Source of the DNA: Alphaproteobacteria bacterium
Lineage (GTDB): Bacteria; Pseudomonadota; Alphaproteobacteria; CACIAM-22H2
Length of the DNA stretch: 64,000 nt
Assembly (NCBI GenBank): GCA_017308135.1
Contig: JAFKFM010000009.1
Coordinates: 372,001-436,000 of the forward strand
Reading direction: 5' to 3'
Part shown: in pieces, positions 37,881 through 47,243 of the stretch
Position numbering within the stretch: position 1 is the stretch's first letter
How the letters are laid out: every line of letters starts with the position of its first letter
Position numbers and translations under genes: made by a program
The notes under the pieces: generated by a model
Database searches by the model: none
Told to the model about the DNA's origin: nothing
What the model saw: the letters and a program-made list of their open reading frames with translations, nothing else

Positions 37881-38762
37881 TCATGCCGCCGGGCGCAGGC
37901 CCAGAATATGGCAGATCGAATAGGCGAGATCGGCGCGGTTCAGCGTGTAGAAGTGGAACGAATCCACGCCGTGTTCCTGCAAGCGGCGGCATTGTTCGGC
38001 CGCGACCATCGCGGCGACCAGACGGCGCGTATCGGGATCGCCGTCCAAGCCTTCGAACAAATGCGCGAGCCACGCCGGAACCGACGCGCCGCACATTTTG
38101 GAGAATTTCACGACCTGCGCGAAATTCGTGACCGGCAGAATGCCGGGCACGATCTCGGCTGAAATGCCGCGCGCGGCGACCTTGTCGCGATAGCGCAGAT
38201 AGACTTCCGCATCGAAGAAATACTGCGTGATGGCGCGCGTCGCACCCGCATCCAGCTTCGCTTTGAGGAAGTCGATATCCTTTTCCGCATCCGGCGAGTC
38301 CGGATGTTTTTCGGGATAGGCGCCGACCGAGATTTCGAAATCGCCGATCTTCTTGATGCCCGCGATCAGATCGTTGGCATAGGCGTAGCCGCCCGGATGC
38401 GGCGCGTATTTCGCGGCTCCCGCCGGCGGGTCACCTCGAAGAGCTACAATATGCCGCACGCCCGCGTCCCAATAACCGCGCACGACGTCGTCGATTTCGT
38501 CGCGCGTCGCGGAAACGCAAGTCAGATGCGCCGCCGGCTTCAGCTTGGTTTCCTGAACCAGACGCTTGACGGTCGCGTGGGTGCGTTCGCGCGTCGTGCC
38601 GCCGGCACCGTAGGTGACCGACACGAAGCGCGGCGCCAAGGGGGCGAGACGCTCGACCGAGGCCCACAACGTCTTTTCCATCTCCTCGTTCTTCGGTGGG
38701 AAGAACTCGAAGGAGATGTTCAGCTTGTGGCCCGGCGCGGAACCGAACAGACGCGGCGACAT
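37881..38762 (-). CDS. metF: Methylenetetrahydrofolate reductase [NAD(P)H]
   Basis: A 293-residue FAD-dependent barrel enzyme reducing 5,10-methylene-THF to 5-methyl-THF. Key segments are ISFEFFPPKNEEME (with the catalytic Glu), FVSVTYGAGGTTRERT, HIVALRGDPPAG and AGATRAITQYFFDAEVY. ATG 38760-38762 with GGAAA upstream gives the family's normal N-terminus; the frame stays open 60 codons upstream without homology. Second gene of the ArsR-MT/metF/metH1/metH2 operon. Confidence 0.95.
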   Translation of the reverse strand: MSPRLFGSAPGHKLNISFEFFPPKNEEMEKTLWASVERLAPLAPRFVSVTYGAGGTTRERTHATVKRLVQETKLKPAAHLTCVSATRDEIDDVVRGYWDAGVRHIVALRGDPPAGAAKYAPHPGGYAYANDLIAGIKKIGDFEISVGAYPEKHPDSPDAEKDIDFLKAKLDAGATRAITQYFFDAEVYLRYRDKVAARGISAEIVPGILPVTNFAQVVKFSKMCGASVPAWLAHLFEGLDGDPDTRRLVAAMVAAEQCRRLQEHGVDSFHFYTLNRADLAYSICHILGLRPAA

Positions 38763-38772
38763 GGGGGTTTCC

Positions 38773-39720
38773 TCAGGAAAGGGGCCGGTCGGCGGCCCAG
38801 AGACAAACGGTGAGCGGATTGCCCGGCAAGGCGATGGGCTCGGCGGGAATGAGGCCGGCGGCGGAAAGCCAGGCGCGCATTTCGGAATCGGCGAAACCCA
38901 ATCGGCGATGCGCGTGACGCGCGCGCAGCTCGTCCTGCGCATGCGGGGCGAAATCGACGACGACGAGGCGCCCGCCGGGCGCGAGCACGCGCGCGGCTTC
39001 CGCCAGCACAGCGGCGGGATCGTCGGCGAAATGCAGGACTTGATGGATCACTACCGCGCCGAAGGTTGGCTCGTCCCACGGCAGGCGATACATGTCGCCC
39101 TGGCGCACATAGGCGTTGGGCAAATTCGCGTTGGCGAGATTGGCGCGCGCGACGCGCAGCATATCGACCGAGGAATCGATGCCGATGCCCTTCACGCCGT
39201 GACGGCCGAATAGTTCGAGGACGCGGCCCGTGCCCGTGCCGATATCCAGCAACTCGCCCGCGATCTTCGCCGGCGGCAACAGTGCCAGCAGCCGCTTTTC
39301 GACTTCCGCGTCGTCGACATGCAGCGAGCGGATCTCGTCCCAACGTTCGGCGTTCGCCGCGAAATACTCCCCCGCCAAAGTCGCGCGCGCGGCGCGCACG
39401 GCAGTCAAACCGTCGCGATCGCGGGACAGCTGCGGGTCGGCCTTGGGGATCATGTCGGCGATCTGGCGCACCAAGCCGTTGGCCCTGCCGCCTTCGGCCA
39501 GGCGGTAGAAAACCCAGCCGCCCTCCGGCAAACGGTCCAACAGCCCGGCATCGCAAAGCAGCTTCAAATGCCGGGACACCCGCGGCTGGCTTTGGCCCAA
39601 AATCTGGACCAATTCGCTGACGGTCAGCTCGCCCTCGGCGCACAACGCCATCAGCCGCAGCCGAGTCGGCTCGGCGGCGGCGCGCAATCCCTCAAGAACG
39701 GTATCTAATGACCGTGCCAT
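38773..39720 (-). CDS. ArsR-type regulator fused to a SAM methyltransferase (SahR-like)
   Basis: A 315-residue fusion: an ArsR winged helix (1-90, with LTVSELVQILGQSQPRVSRHLKLL) followed by a class I methyltransferase (130-300, LLDIGTGTGRVLELFG). First gene of the methionine operon, 10 bp before metF. ArsR proteins at this locus, some with this methyltransferase extension, are known in alphaproteobacteria and relate to the S-adenosylhomocysteine-sensing SahR group. It likely represses its own operon through the palindrome at 39732-39749. What the methyltransferase half does, sense or catalyse, is unclear. Confidence 0.88.
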   Translation of the reverse strand: MARSLDTVLEGLRAAAEPTRLRLMALCAEGELTVSELVQILGQSQPRVSRHLKLLCDAGLLDRLPEGGWVFYRLAEGGRANGLVRQIADMIPKADPQLSRDRDGLTAVRAARATLAGEYFAANAERWDEIRSLHVDDAEVEKRLLALLPPAKIAGELLDIGTGTGRVLELFGRHGVKGIGIDSSVDMLRVARANLANANLPNAYVRQGDMYRLPWDEPTFGAVVIHQVLHFADDPAAVLAEAARVLAPGGRLVVVDFAPHAQDELRARHAHRRLGFADSEMRAWLSAAGLIPAEPIALPGNPLTVCLWAADRPLS

Positions 39721-39731
39721 AGCTCAATCTT

Positions 39732-39749
39732 TATAAAGGTATCTTTATA
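39732..39749. promoter_or_regulatory. Candidate SahR/ArsR operator upstream of the methionine operon
   Basis: The 18-bp sequence TATAAAGGTATCTTTATA is palindromic except for one central pair. It sits 12 bp upstream of the ArsR-methyltransferase start and would overlap its promoter. It resembles the ATAAAGATATCTTTAT-type site I recall for SahR regulators. A further ATCTTT half-site follows at 39749-39755. Confidence 0.65.
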
Positions 39750-39755
39750 TCTTTC

Positions 39756-40050
39756 AAGATACATTTTATTCCCCATCCCTCAAATCGCCTGTGAAACTGT
39801 GACCGGACCGCAACATCCGGCATGCCTTTGTGGGTATTGCCGCTGGTTGCCTACCCTCCCAGAAGGCCATGTGATAGCTATTTGCGTAAGTTGAGGAATC
39901 GGGGCGCCCCCGTTCCGTGCCATGTTCGCTGTCCATCAGGCTTCGGTCGAAGCCGATGTGGCGACGGACAGCGCGAAACGTGTATCGAGAGTGTGGCTAC
40001 GCGAATCGCCTTAACGAGTGCGTAGAGTCCATAAGGAACGAGTCGTCGAA
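39756..40050. other. Intergenic region upstream of mlaA without a recognised gene
   Basis: About 330 bp separate the divergent methionine operon and mlaA (39721-40050). Besides the operator I see no coding region. AAGGA at 40033-40037 is the likely mlaA Shine-Dalgarno. The region must hold the mlaA promoter, but I cannot place it. Confidence 0.4.
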
Positions 40051-40875
40051 ATGTCCTGCACGCTCCCCCGCTTCGCCCGGCACATCGCTTTGTCGGCCGT
40101 TATCGTCGGCACGTTGTCGACGGCGGCTCATGCCGAAGAAGCGCTCGCACCGCGCCAGCAAGCGCAGCAATCGACGGACATCAACGACCCGTTCGAATAC
40201 GTCAATCGCGGCATCTTCGAGATCAATATTTTCCTCGACGAAATCGCGCTGAAGCCCTTGGCCGCATGGTACGGCGTGCTGCCCGATCGCGCGCGCGAAG
40301 GCACGCACAACTTCCTCGCCAATTTGAAGACCCCCTGGGTCGCCGTGAACGACGCCGCGCAAGGCGAAGGCCAGCGCTTCGGCAATTCGATCGCGCGCTT
40401 CTTCATCAACACGCTGCTCGGCTTTTTCGGCACGTTCGATCCCGCCGCCCATATGGGCTTCCCCGCGCACGAGGAAGATGCGGGCCAGACCTTCGCTGTC
40501 TGGGGTGCGGGCGAAGGCCCCTACATCATGCTGCCGGTCTTCGGGCCGTCCAACGCGCGCGATACGCTCGGCTTCGCGGTCGACTCGTTCCTCGATCCGG
40601 TGAACTTCGCCGCCAACCGCTCCGACAAGCTCGACTGGGTGCCCTATGCGCGCGGTGGCGCAAGCGCCATCGACTCGCGTCAGCGCAACTGGCAGACGCT
40701 CGAGGATCTGAAGCGCAACTCGACCGACTATTACGCGACGATCCGCCGCGTCTACACCGAACGCCGCCGCGCCGCGATCCGCAACGACGCGGGCGGCGAA
40801 TCGATGCCGGTGCCGCGCATGTCGGATGCCGACGACGCCCCCGCGCCGTCGCGCGCCGACGCCACGCGCCAGTAA
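40051..40875 (+). CDS. mlaA: MlaA (VacJ) family phospholipid-transport protein
   Basis: A 274-residue protein of the outer-membrane lipid asymmetry pathway; MlaA removes phospholipid from the outer leaflet and hands it to MlaC. Signatures are NDPFEYVNRGIFEINIFLDE, ARFFINTLLGFFGTFDPAA and YIMLPVFGPSNARDTLGF. The signal peptide (LSTAAHAEEA) lacks the lipobox cysteine of E. coli MlaA, so this version is probably not lipidated. ATG 40051 is preferred over GTG 40018. Operon with mlaC. Confidence 0.92.
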   Translation: MSCTLPRFARHIALSAVIVGTLSTAAHAEEALAPRQQAQQSTDINDPFEYVNRGIFEINIFLDEIALKPLAAWYGVLPDRAREGTHNFLANLKTPWVAVNDAAQGEGQRFGNSIARFFINTLLGFFGTFDPAAHMGFPAHEEDAGQTFAVWGAGEGPYIMLPVFGPSNARDTLGFAVDSFLDPVNFAANRSDKLDWVPYARGGASAIDSRQRNWQTLEDLKRNSTDYYATIRRVYTERRRAAIRNDAGGESMPVPRMSDADDAPAPSRADATRQ

Positions 40876-40904
40876 CGGTGCGGGCGCCAACGGACGCCGC
40901 TTCG

Positions 40905-41543
40905 ATGAAACGCCGGGATTTCCTGATCGCCGCCGCCGCGTTCAGCGCGCTGCCCGGCTTCGCGCTGCCCGGCTTCGCGCTGGCGCAAGGCTCCGGCAAT
41001 CAGGTGCCGGCCGCTTCGCAGTTCATCGAACGCTTGGCCCAGCGCGCCATCGAAGGCCTGACCACGCGCGACATCGATGCGGGCGAGCGCACCAAGCGCT
41101 TCCGCGCGCTGTTCACCGAAAGCTTCGACGTGCCGAAGATCGGCCGCTTCGCGCTGGGCAACGCTTGGCGCACGGCCAACGCGGCCGACCGCGAAGCCTA
41201 TCTTTCGGCGTTCGAGGATTTCATCGTCGCGAGCTACGCCACGCGCTTCGCCGATTACGGCGGCGAGACGATCCGCGTGGTCAACTCCCGCTCGCTGGAA
41301 GACGGCGAAGCCGCCGTCGGCACCCATTTCGTGCGTACGCAAGGCGAGCCGATCCGCGTCGACTGGCGCTTGGCGCCGGACGGCCAGAACTGGAAGATCA
41401 TCGACGTGGTGATCGAAGGCGTGAGCATGGCGATCACGCAACGCGACGACTTCAACGCGACTGTCCAGCGCAACGGCGGGCGCGTCGGCCCGCTGATCGA
41501 GATGCTGCGCGACAAGGTCAAAGCGCCGCCCGCGCGCGGCTGA
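40905..41543 (+). CDS. mlaC: MlaC family periplasmic phospholipid-binding protein
   Basis: A 212-residue MlaC-type lipid carrier that shuttles phospholipid between MlaA and the inner-membrane MlaFEDB pump. The start MKRRDFLIAAAAFSA is a twin-arginine-like signal, and DIDAGERTKRFRALFTESFDVPKIGRFALG is typical of the family. An in-frame GTG at 40878 is an alternative start. Its signal region contains a 15-bp tandem duplication. mlaFEDB are not in the window. Ends 22 bp before a strong terminator. Confidence 0.88.
   Translation: MKRRDFLIAAAAFSALPGFALPGFALAQGSGNQVPAASQFIERLAQRAIEGLTTRDIDAGERTKRFRALFTESFDVPKIGRFALGNAWRTANAADREAYLSAFEDFIVASYATRFADYGGETIRVVNSRSLEDGEAAVGTHFVRTQGEPIRVDWRLAPDGQNWKIIDVVIEGVSMAITQRDDFNATVQRNGGRVGPLIEMLRDKVKAPPARG
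40947..40976 (+). repeat. Perfect 15-bp tandem duplication in the mlaC signal sequence
   Basis: GCGCTGCCCGGCTTC occurs at 40947-40961 and 40962-40976, giving ALPGFALPGFALA. The frame is kept. It lengthens the hydrophobic and cleavage region of the export signal by five residues and looks like a recent slippage event. Confidence 0.9.
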
Positions 41544-41564
41544 CCGCCGGCCAAGCCCCCAACG

Positions 41565-41594
41565 AAAAACGGCGCCCGCGCGGGCGCCGTTTTT
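41565..41594. terminator. Bidirectional intrinsic terminator between mlaC and ettA
   Basis: A perfect 30-bp palindrome: AAAAACGGCGCCCGC (41565-41579) followed directly by its complement ending GTTTTT. The GC stem with flanking A and T tracts works in both directions for the convergent mlaC and ettA transcripts. Confidence 0.93.
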
Positions 41595-41617
41595 GTTTGT
41601 GCCGATGGGGCGCGCGC

Positions 41618-43300
<1,683 letters not shown>

Positions 43301-43393
43301 AAGGGGCGGTCCTTCGAAAATGAATGCGCGTTCGGGCCGCCGGAATAGCACGGTCCCGGCGACGGGCGAAAGAGCGGGGTTTTAAGCCGAAAA

Positions 43394-44581
43394 CTAGGTC
43401 CGGGCGGCCAGAACGGCGCGCTTCTCGGCCTCGTCCTGGAAACGCGCCAAACTGTCTTCGATCTCCTTGCGCGGGATTTCCCGCACGATGAAGACGAATT
43501 TGGACCGGCGATCTTCGTCGGGCCAGCGGGGCACGCGCGCGGGCGGATGGAAAAGATGCTGCACGCCATGCACGGCGATGGGCGTGTCCTCGCCCGCGAC
43601 GTTGACGATACCCTTCATGCGCAGCAGATCGGGGCCCCGGCTTTGGGCGAGCGACCCCAGCCAGCCCGCGACCACGTCCCAGTCCATCGGCTTGTCGATG
43701 ACGATGCAATAGGCGCGAATGCGGTCGTCGTGGCGGTTCACGTCGTCGTGATGGTGGTGATGCCCGTGATCATGCCCATGATGATCGTGCCCATGATGGT
43801 CGTGATCGTGGTCGTGATCATGGGCATGATGGTGGTGATGATCGCCATGGCTATGCCCATGGGCATAGGCTTCTTCGTTCAGCCAGCGGCGCACATCGGC
43901 CGATTTGGTTTCCGGATTGTAGAGCCCGGCTTCCAGGATCAGCGACGGATCGATGTCGCCGTGGCTCACCTCGAACAGCGGCGCGCCGGGATTGATGTCG
44001 TGCAGGCGCGCGCGCAGTTGCATCAGCTCGCGCGGCTTGGCGAGATCGACCTTGGTGATCAGCAGACGGTCGGCGACCGCGGCCTGCTTGACGCTTTCCT
44101 TTTCCTTGTCGAGCTGGTCCATCGCATTGACCGCATCGACCGTCGTCACCACGCCGTCGAGGCGGTAATAGGCGGCAAGGACCGGATCGTCCATCAGCGT
44201 GTGCAGGATGGGAGCGGGATCGGCCAGACCGGTCGTTTCGATCACCACGCGTTTGAAATCCGGGATCTGCTTGCGCACGCGCTTCAGATAAAGGTCGCGC
44301 AACGCGACTTCCAAATCGCCGCGCACGGTGCAGCACAGACAGCCCGCGTTCATCTTCACGAACTGGGTCTGCTGGTTGGGGTCGACATGTTCCAGCAACT
44401 CGCCCTGGACCAGCAAATCGTCGAGCCCGATTTCGCCGAACTCGTTGATGATCACGGCTGTATCGGCCATGCCGGGATGGCGCAGCAGCTTGGTGAGCAG
44501 CGTGGTCTTGCCGCTGCCCAAAAAGCCGGTGAGTACGGAGATCGGCAGCGGGGTCCAGGTCTTGGCGTCGGTGTCGGTCAT
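43394..44581 (-). CDS. CobW/COG0523 G3E GTPase with a His-rich metal-binding linker
   Basis: A 395-residue metallochaperone-type GTPase. Walker A is TGFLGSGKTTLL near 18-29, followed by INEFGEIGLDD, the zinc-binding GCLCCTVRGDL (CxCC near 81-84), ETTGLADPAP and ITKVDL. Residues 241-284 carry about 26 histidines mixed with Asp and Gly, a zinc, nickel or cobalt reservoir, before the CobW C-terminal domain. ZNG1/YjiA-like zinc delivery is the likeliest role; a cobalamin role is possible since a B12-dependent metH is 7 kb away. A palindromic AT element (44588-44598) lies just upstream. Confidence 0.9.
   Translation of the reverse strand: MTDTDAKTWTPLPISVLTGFLGSGKTTLLTKLLRHPGMADTAVIINEFGEIGLDDLLVQGELLEHVDPNQQTQFVKMNAGCLCCTVRGDLEVALRDLYLKRVRKQIPDFKRVVIETTGLADPAPILHTLMDDPVLAAYYRLDGVVTTVDAVNAMDQLDKEKESVKQAAVADRLLITKVDLAKPRELMQLRARLHDINPGAPLFEVSHGDIDPSLILEAGLYNPETKSADVRRWLNEEAYAHGHSHGDHHHHHAHDHDHDHDHHGHDHHGHDHGHHHHHDDVNRHDDRIRAYCIVIDKPMDWDVVAGWLGSLAQSRGPDLLRMKGIVNVAGEDTPIAVHGVQHLFHPPARVPRWPDEDRRSKFVFIVREIPRKEIEDSLARFQDEAEKRAVLAART
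43730..43861 (-). repeat. His/Asp codon-rich low-complexity tract inside the CobW gene
   Basis: The tract encodes residues 241-284 and consists of repeated GAT/CAT/CAC/GGC codons (ATGATCGTG-like units on the plus strand). It is coding and in frame, not a CRISPR or satellite. Length variation between relatives is expected. Confidence 0.85.
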
Positions 44582-44587
44582 TGGGGT

Positions 44588-44598
44588 GATATAATATC
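44588..44598. promoter_or_regulatory. AT-rich palindrome and TATAAT box between cobW-type and exonuclease genes
   Basis: GATATAATATC is an 11-bp palindrome containing TATAAT (44590-44595), placed 39 bp before the exonuclease ATG and 6 bp before the CobW start. It may be a -10 box for the plus strand and, by its symmetry and position, a regulator site. A Zur-type box is a possibility because of the zinc-related gene; the match is loose. Confidence 0.45.
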
Positions 44599-44634
44599 TC
44601 GTGCGGCATCCCGCCAGGGCCTATCCTGATCGAA

Positions 44635-45591
44635 ATGGAAACGCGCGACCGCCCGCCTTTTGCCGGAACGCTCGCCGCCGTGATCGGCGGCTTGGCGGTG
44701 TTCGCTCTGCTCTATTGGGCGGCTTCGCGCGGTCCGGCGGGGGCGGGACTCCTCGGGATCGGCATCGCCGCCCTCGCCGGGATCGGTACGGCTTTGGCGA
44801 TTTCCTATGTCGTTCTGCGCGGCGCGGTGGTCCGGCCTTTGCGCGCCGCCCTTGCCGCGCGGGAAATGGAGATCGCGCGACTGACCGCGAATACCCCGCC
44901 GCCGCCGCCGCGCGCGCCCCGCCCCGAGTTTTTCGACCCCGAACTCGCCCGATTGACGCCCGCCGGCGGTGCGGAAGGTAAGCGCAAGCTCGCCGCCCTC
45001 ACTTTCGTGGTGTTCGATCTGGAGACGACGGGCCTCGACACCAAGAACGATCAGATCGTGTCGATCGGCGCCGTGCGCACGCGCGGCGCGGAATGTTTGG
45101 ACGGGCAATGTTTCGCGACGCTGGTCGATCCCGGCCGTCCGATTCCGAAGGCGAATACCGCGATCCACGGCATCGATGATATGGCCGTGGCGGGCGCCCC
45201 CAATGCAGGCGCGGCGGCGAAGCTGTTCGCCGGCTTCACCCGCGACGCCGTGCTGGTCGCGCATAATGCGGCCTTCGACCTCGCGTTTCTCAAACGCGCG
45301 GGCGCCCCGGCGGGCATCGAATTCGACCACCCGCCATTCGACACGCTGCTGATCGCGCGCCATCTGTTCCCCGAGCTTCACGATCACAGCTTGGATGGGC
45401 TCGCCGCCTTGCTGCGGATCGAGATCGGCCGCCGGCATTCGGCGCTGGACGACGCGCACGCCACCGCGCGCGTCTTCGCGCGGCTGCTGGAAGTGTGCGC
45501 GCTGCGCGGCATCGACGATTACGACGAACTGGTGGAAGCGTCGAACATGGCGCTGGAACTTCGTTTGGCCGCTAGATCAATCGCCCGGTGA
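44635..45591 (+). CDS. Membrane-anchored DEDDh 3'-5' exonuclease (DnaQ-like)
   Basis: 318 residues: two transmembrane helices (11-30, 39-62), a proline-rich linker, then a DnaQ-type nuclease domain (120-290). Exo I is FDLETTGLD (D128, E130), Exo II AHNAAFDLAFL (D215), Exo III RHSALDDAHATA (H268, D273), so catalysis should be intact. It digests nucleic acid or short oligonucleotides at the cytoplasmic face. Its 3' end overlaps the convergent DUF294 gene by 20 bp. Exonuclease and DUF294 genes recur together near sodium:solute symporters in proteobacteria, which fits a signalling rather than a replication role. Confidence 0.88.
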   Translation: METRDRPPFAGTLAAVIGGLAVFALLYWAASRGPAGAGLLGIGIAALAGIGTALAISYVVLRGAVVRPLRAALAAREMEIARLTANTPPPPPRAPRPEFFDPELARLTPAGGAEGKRKLAALTFVVFDLETTGLDTKNDQIVSIGAVRTRGAECLDGQCFATLVDPGRPIPKANTAIHGIDDMAVAGAPNAGAAAKLFAGFTRDAVLVAHNAAFDLAFLKRAGAPAGIEFDHPPFDTLLIARHLFPELHDHSLDGLAALLRIEIGRRHSALDDAHATARVFARLLEVCALRGIDDYDELVEASNMALELRLAARSIAR

Positions 45592-47029
45592 ATTCGGCGC
45601 GCGTGCGCGCGGCGAAACGGTCGATCGCCTTCAACGCGTCGATCAGCCGCGCGCGTTCGCGCTTTCCCATTTCGTCGGGCCGCACGTAATTGTCGGGCGC
45701 CTTGCCGTTGTCGATATCGGTCAACTGCCCGCGCAACAGCACGAACGTGACCGCGTCGAACGCGTCGGCCAGCTCGGCGGCCTCGTCGTCCTTTACGACA
45801 CCCATCGCGCGCAACGCGGCCAGACGCTCGCGCGTGCCCGTCGCTTCCACGCCCTGCGCCAGCGCCCAGAACCGCGCGGAGGCGACCAGCGGCATCGTGC
45901 CATGGAGTTTGAGATCGATCTCGCCCGCATGTTCGCCCGCCCCGGTGGTTTTCAACCCGCCGAACAGGCCGATCGCCACGTCCAAGCGCCGATCGCCCGA
46001 CAATAGCGCGTGCAGAAAGCCGCGCTCGCGCTTCAGCGTTTCGGCGACCATCGCGCGCAATTCGAGTGCCGGTGCCGGATCGCCCCAGGCGGGCGCGAAA
46101 TCGAAAAAGATGTCGGCGTAGAGCAACGCGACGGGCGAGCGGCGGCGCAGCCACAGCGCGATCTGGTCGTGCCATTGCGTGCGCGTTTTGCGCCACAGCG
46201 GATTGGTCGCCATGACGTTGCCCTTGCACAGCTCGAACCCGGCCTTGTCGAGCGACAAGGTGAAATGCGTGGCGACATCGACGAACCACGAATCGATCGC
46301 GGTGTGCGCGTCGTCGGGATAATCGGCGATCAGGAAGCCGTTGTCCTGATCGGGCGACAGGAAGCTTTCGCCGCGCCCGCCCGAGCCCATGATCAACAAC
46401 GTGAATGGCACCGGCGGGGCTTGGCCCGTGCGCGCGATCGCCGCGTCGAGCAGATCGCGATGGATGTCGCGGTTGATCTCGCTGATCGCGCGCTGGATGT
46501 CGGGGGCGGGCAAACCGTCGTCGAGCAGCGCGCGCGCGAAGGCGGCTTGCGCGCGCTTGGCGGCGATATGATCGTCGAGCCCGTGGCCCAGGCGGCCGAG
46601 CACGTCGAGCTCGGCCAGCAGCCGCGCGGATACGGCGGCGAGCGCATCGGCGCGCCCGATCACGCCCAGCGGGGCGCCGTTCGCATCGACGACCGGCACG
46701 TGCCGGAAGCCGCGCCGGCGCAGCGTCGCGACGACACGATAAAGCGGCTCGTCCGGCGGGGCCGTTTCGGGACTGGGCGTCATCGCCGTGGCGAGCGGCG
46801 CGGCCGGATCCATTTTGAACGCGACCCGCGTGACCGCGTCGCGCTCGGTCAACAGCCCGGCCAGACGCCCCGCCCCGTCCACCGCCAGGGCGATCGAGGA
46901 TCCGCTTTCGGCCATCGCCCCGATCGCCGCGCGCACCGGTGCGGTCGCCGGCAGGATCGGCACATCGCGCAGCGCGTCGCGCGCCGGGCGCAGGAACAGA
47001 TCGAGGGCGATCGAGTAACGGTTTGTCAT
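45572..47029 (-). CDS. CBS-domain DUF294 nucleotidyltransferase-like protein
   Basis: 485 residues: a CBS pair (about 20-135), a DUF294 nucleotidyltransferase domain (180-330) and a C-terminal DUF294_C domain. The polymerase-beta-type motif is complete, GSGGRGESFLSPDQDN with D227 and D229, and resembles GlnD uridylyltransferase. CBS domains usually bind adenine nucleotides, so activity may report energy state. Target unknown; a transporter or PII-like partner is possible. A TATAAT -10 box lies 33 bp upstream at 47062. It is convergent with the membrane exonuclease and divergent from the MFS gene. Confidence 0.87.
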   Translation of the reverse strand: MTNRYSIALDLFLRPARDALRDVPILPATAPVRAAIGAMAESGSSIALAVDGAGRLAGLLTERDAVTRVAFKMDPAAPLATAMTPSPETAPPDEPLYRVVATLRRRGFRHVPVVDANGAPLGVIGRADALAAVSARLLAELDVLGRLGHGLDDHIAAKRAQAAFARALLDDGLPAPDIQRAISEINRDIHRDLLDAAIARTGQAPPVPFTLLIMGSGGRGESFLSPDQDNGFLIADYPDDAHTAIDSWFVDVATHFTLSLDKAGFELCKGNVMATNPLWRKTRTQWHDQIALWLRRRSPVALLYADIFFDFAPAWGDPAPALELRAMVAETLKRERGFLHALLSGDRRLDVAIGLFGGLKTTGAGEHAGEIDLKLHGTMPLVASARFWALAQGVEATGTRERLAALRAMGVVKDDEAAELADAFDAVTFVLLRGQLTDIDNGKAPDNYVRPDEMGKRERARLIDALKAIDRFAARTRAEFTGRLI

Positions 47030-47061
47030 TCCGGGCAGTTCTGCCTTTCAGAATTCACCAG

Positions 47062-47067
47062 ATTATA
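47062..47067 (-). promoter_or_regulatory. Candidate -10 box for the DUF294 gene
   Basis: On the minus strand TATAAT is exact at 47067-47062, 32 bp before ATG 47029, within an AT-rich divergent region (47030-47243). No convincing -35 is seen at 17 bp, so an activator may be needed. Confidence 0.5.
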
Positions 47068-47243
47068 CTCGGTCTTTTATTCGATTTTCCTGAACTTCGC
47101 TGTATTACCGCCGTCACCGATCGTAACTCAGTGACACGGCAACGCATTTTGGGTTCAGCCACAAAGCAAGGCAAGACCCCGGTTGTTCGTCACGATCGGA
47201 AATCAAAGCGGCATCAAACGAATTTTTGGGAGGGCTTTTGACG

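Noticed and set aside
39721-40050. SAM or cobalamin riboswitch upstream of the methionine genes
   Set aside because: The space before the ArsR gene is short and holds the palindrome; I see no riboswitch-like paired architecture.
43730-43861. A repeat or CRISPR-like array
   Set aside because: The repeated units are in-frame His/Asp/Gly codons with no spacers.
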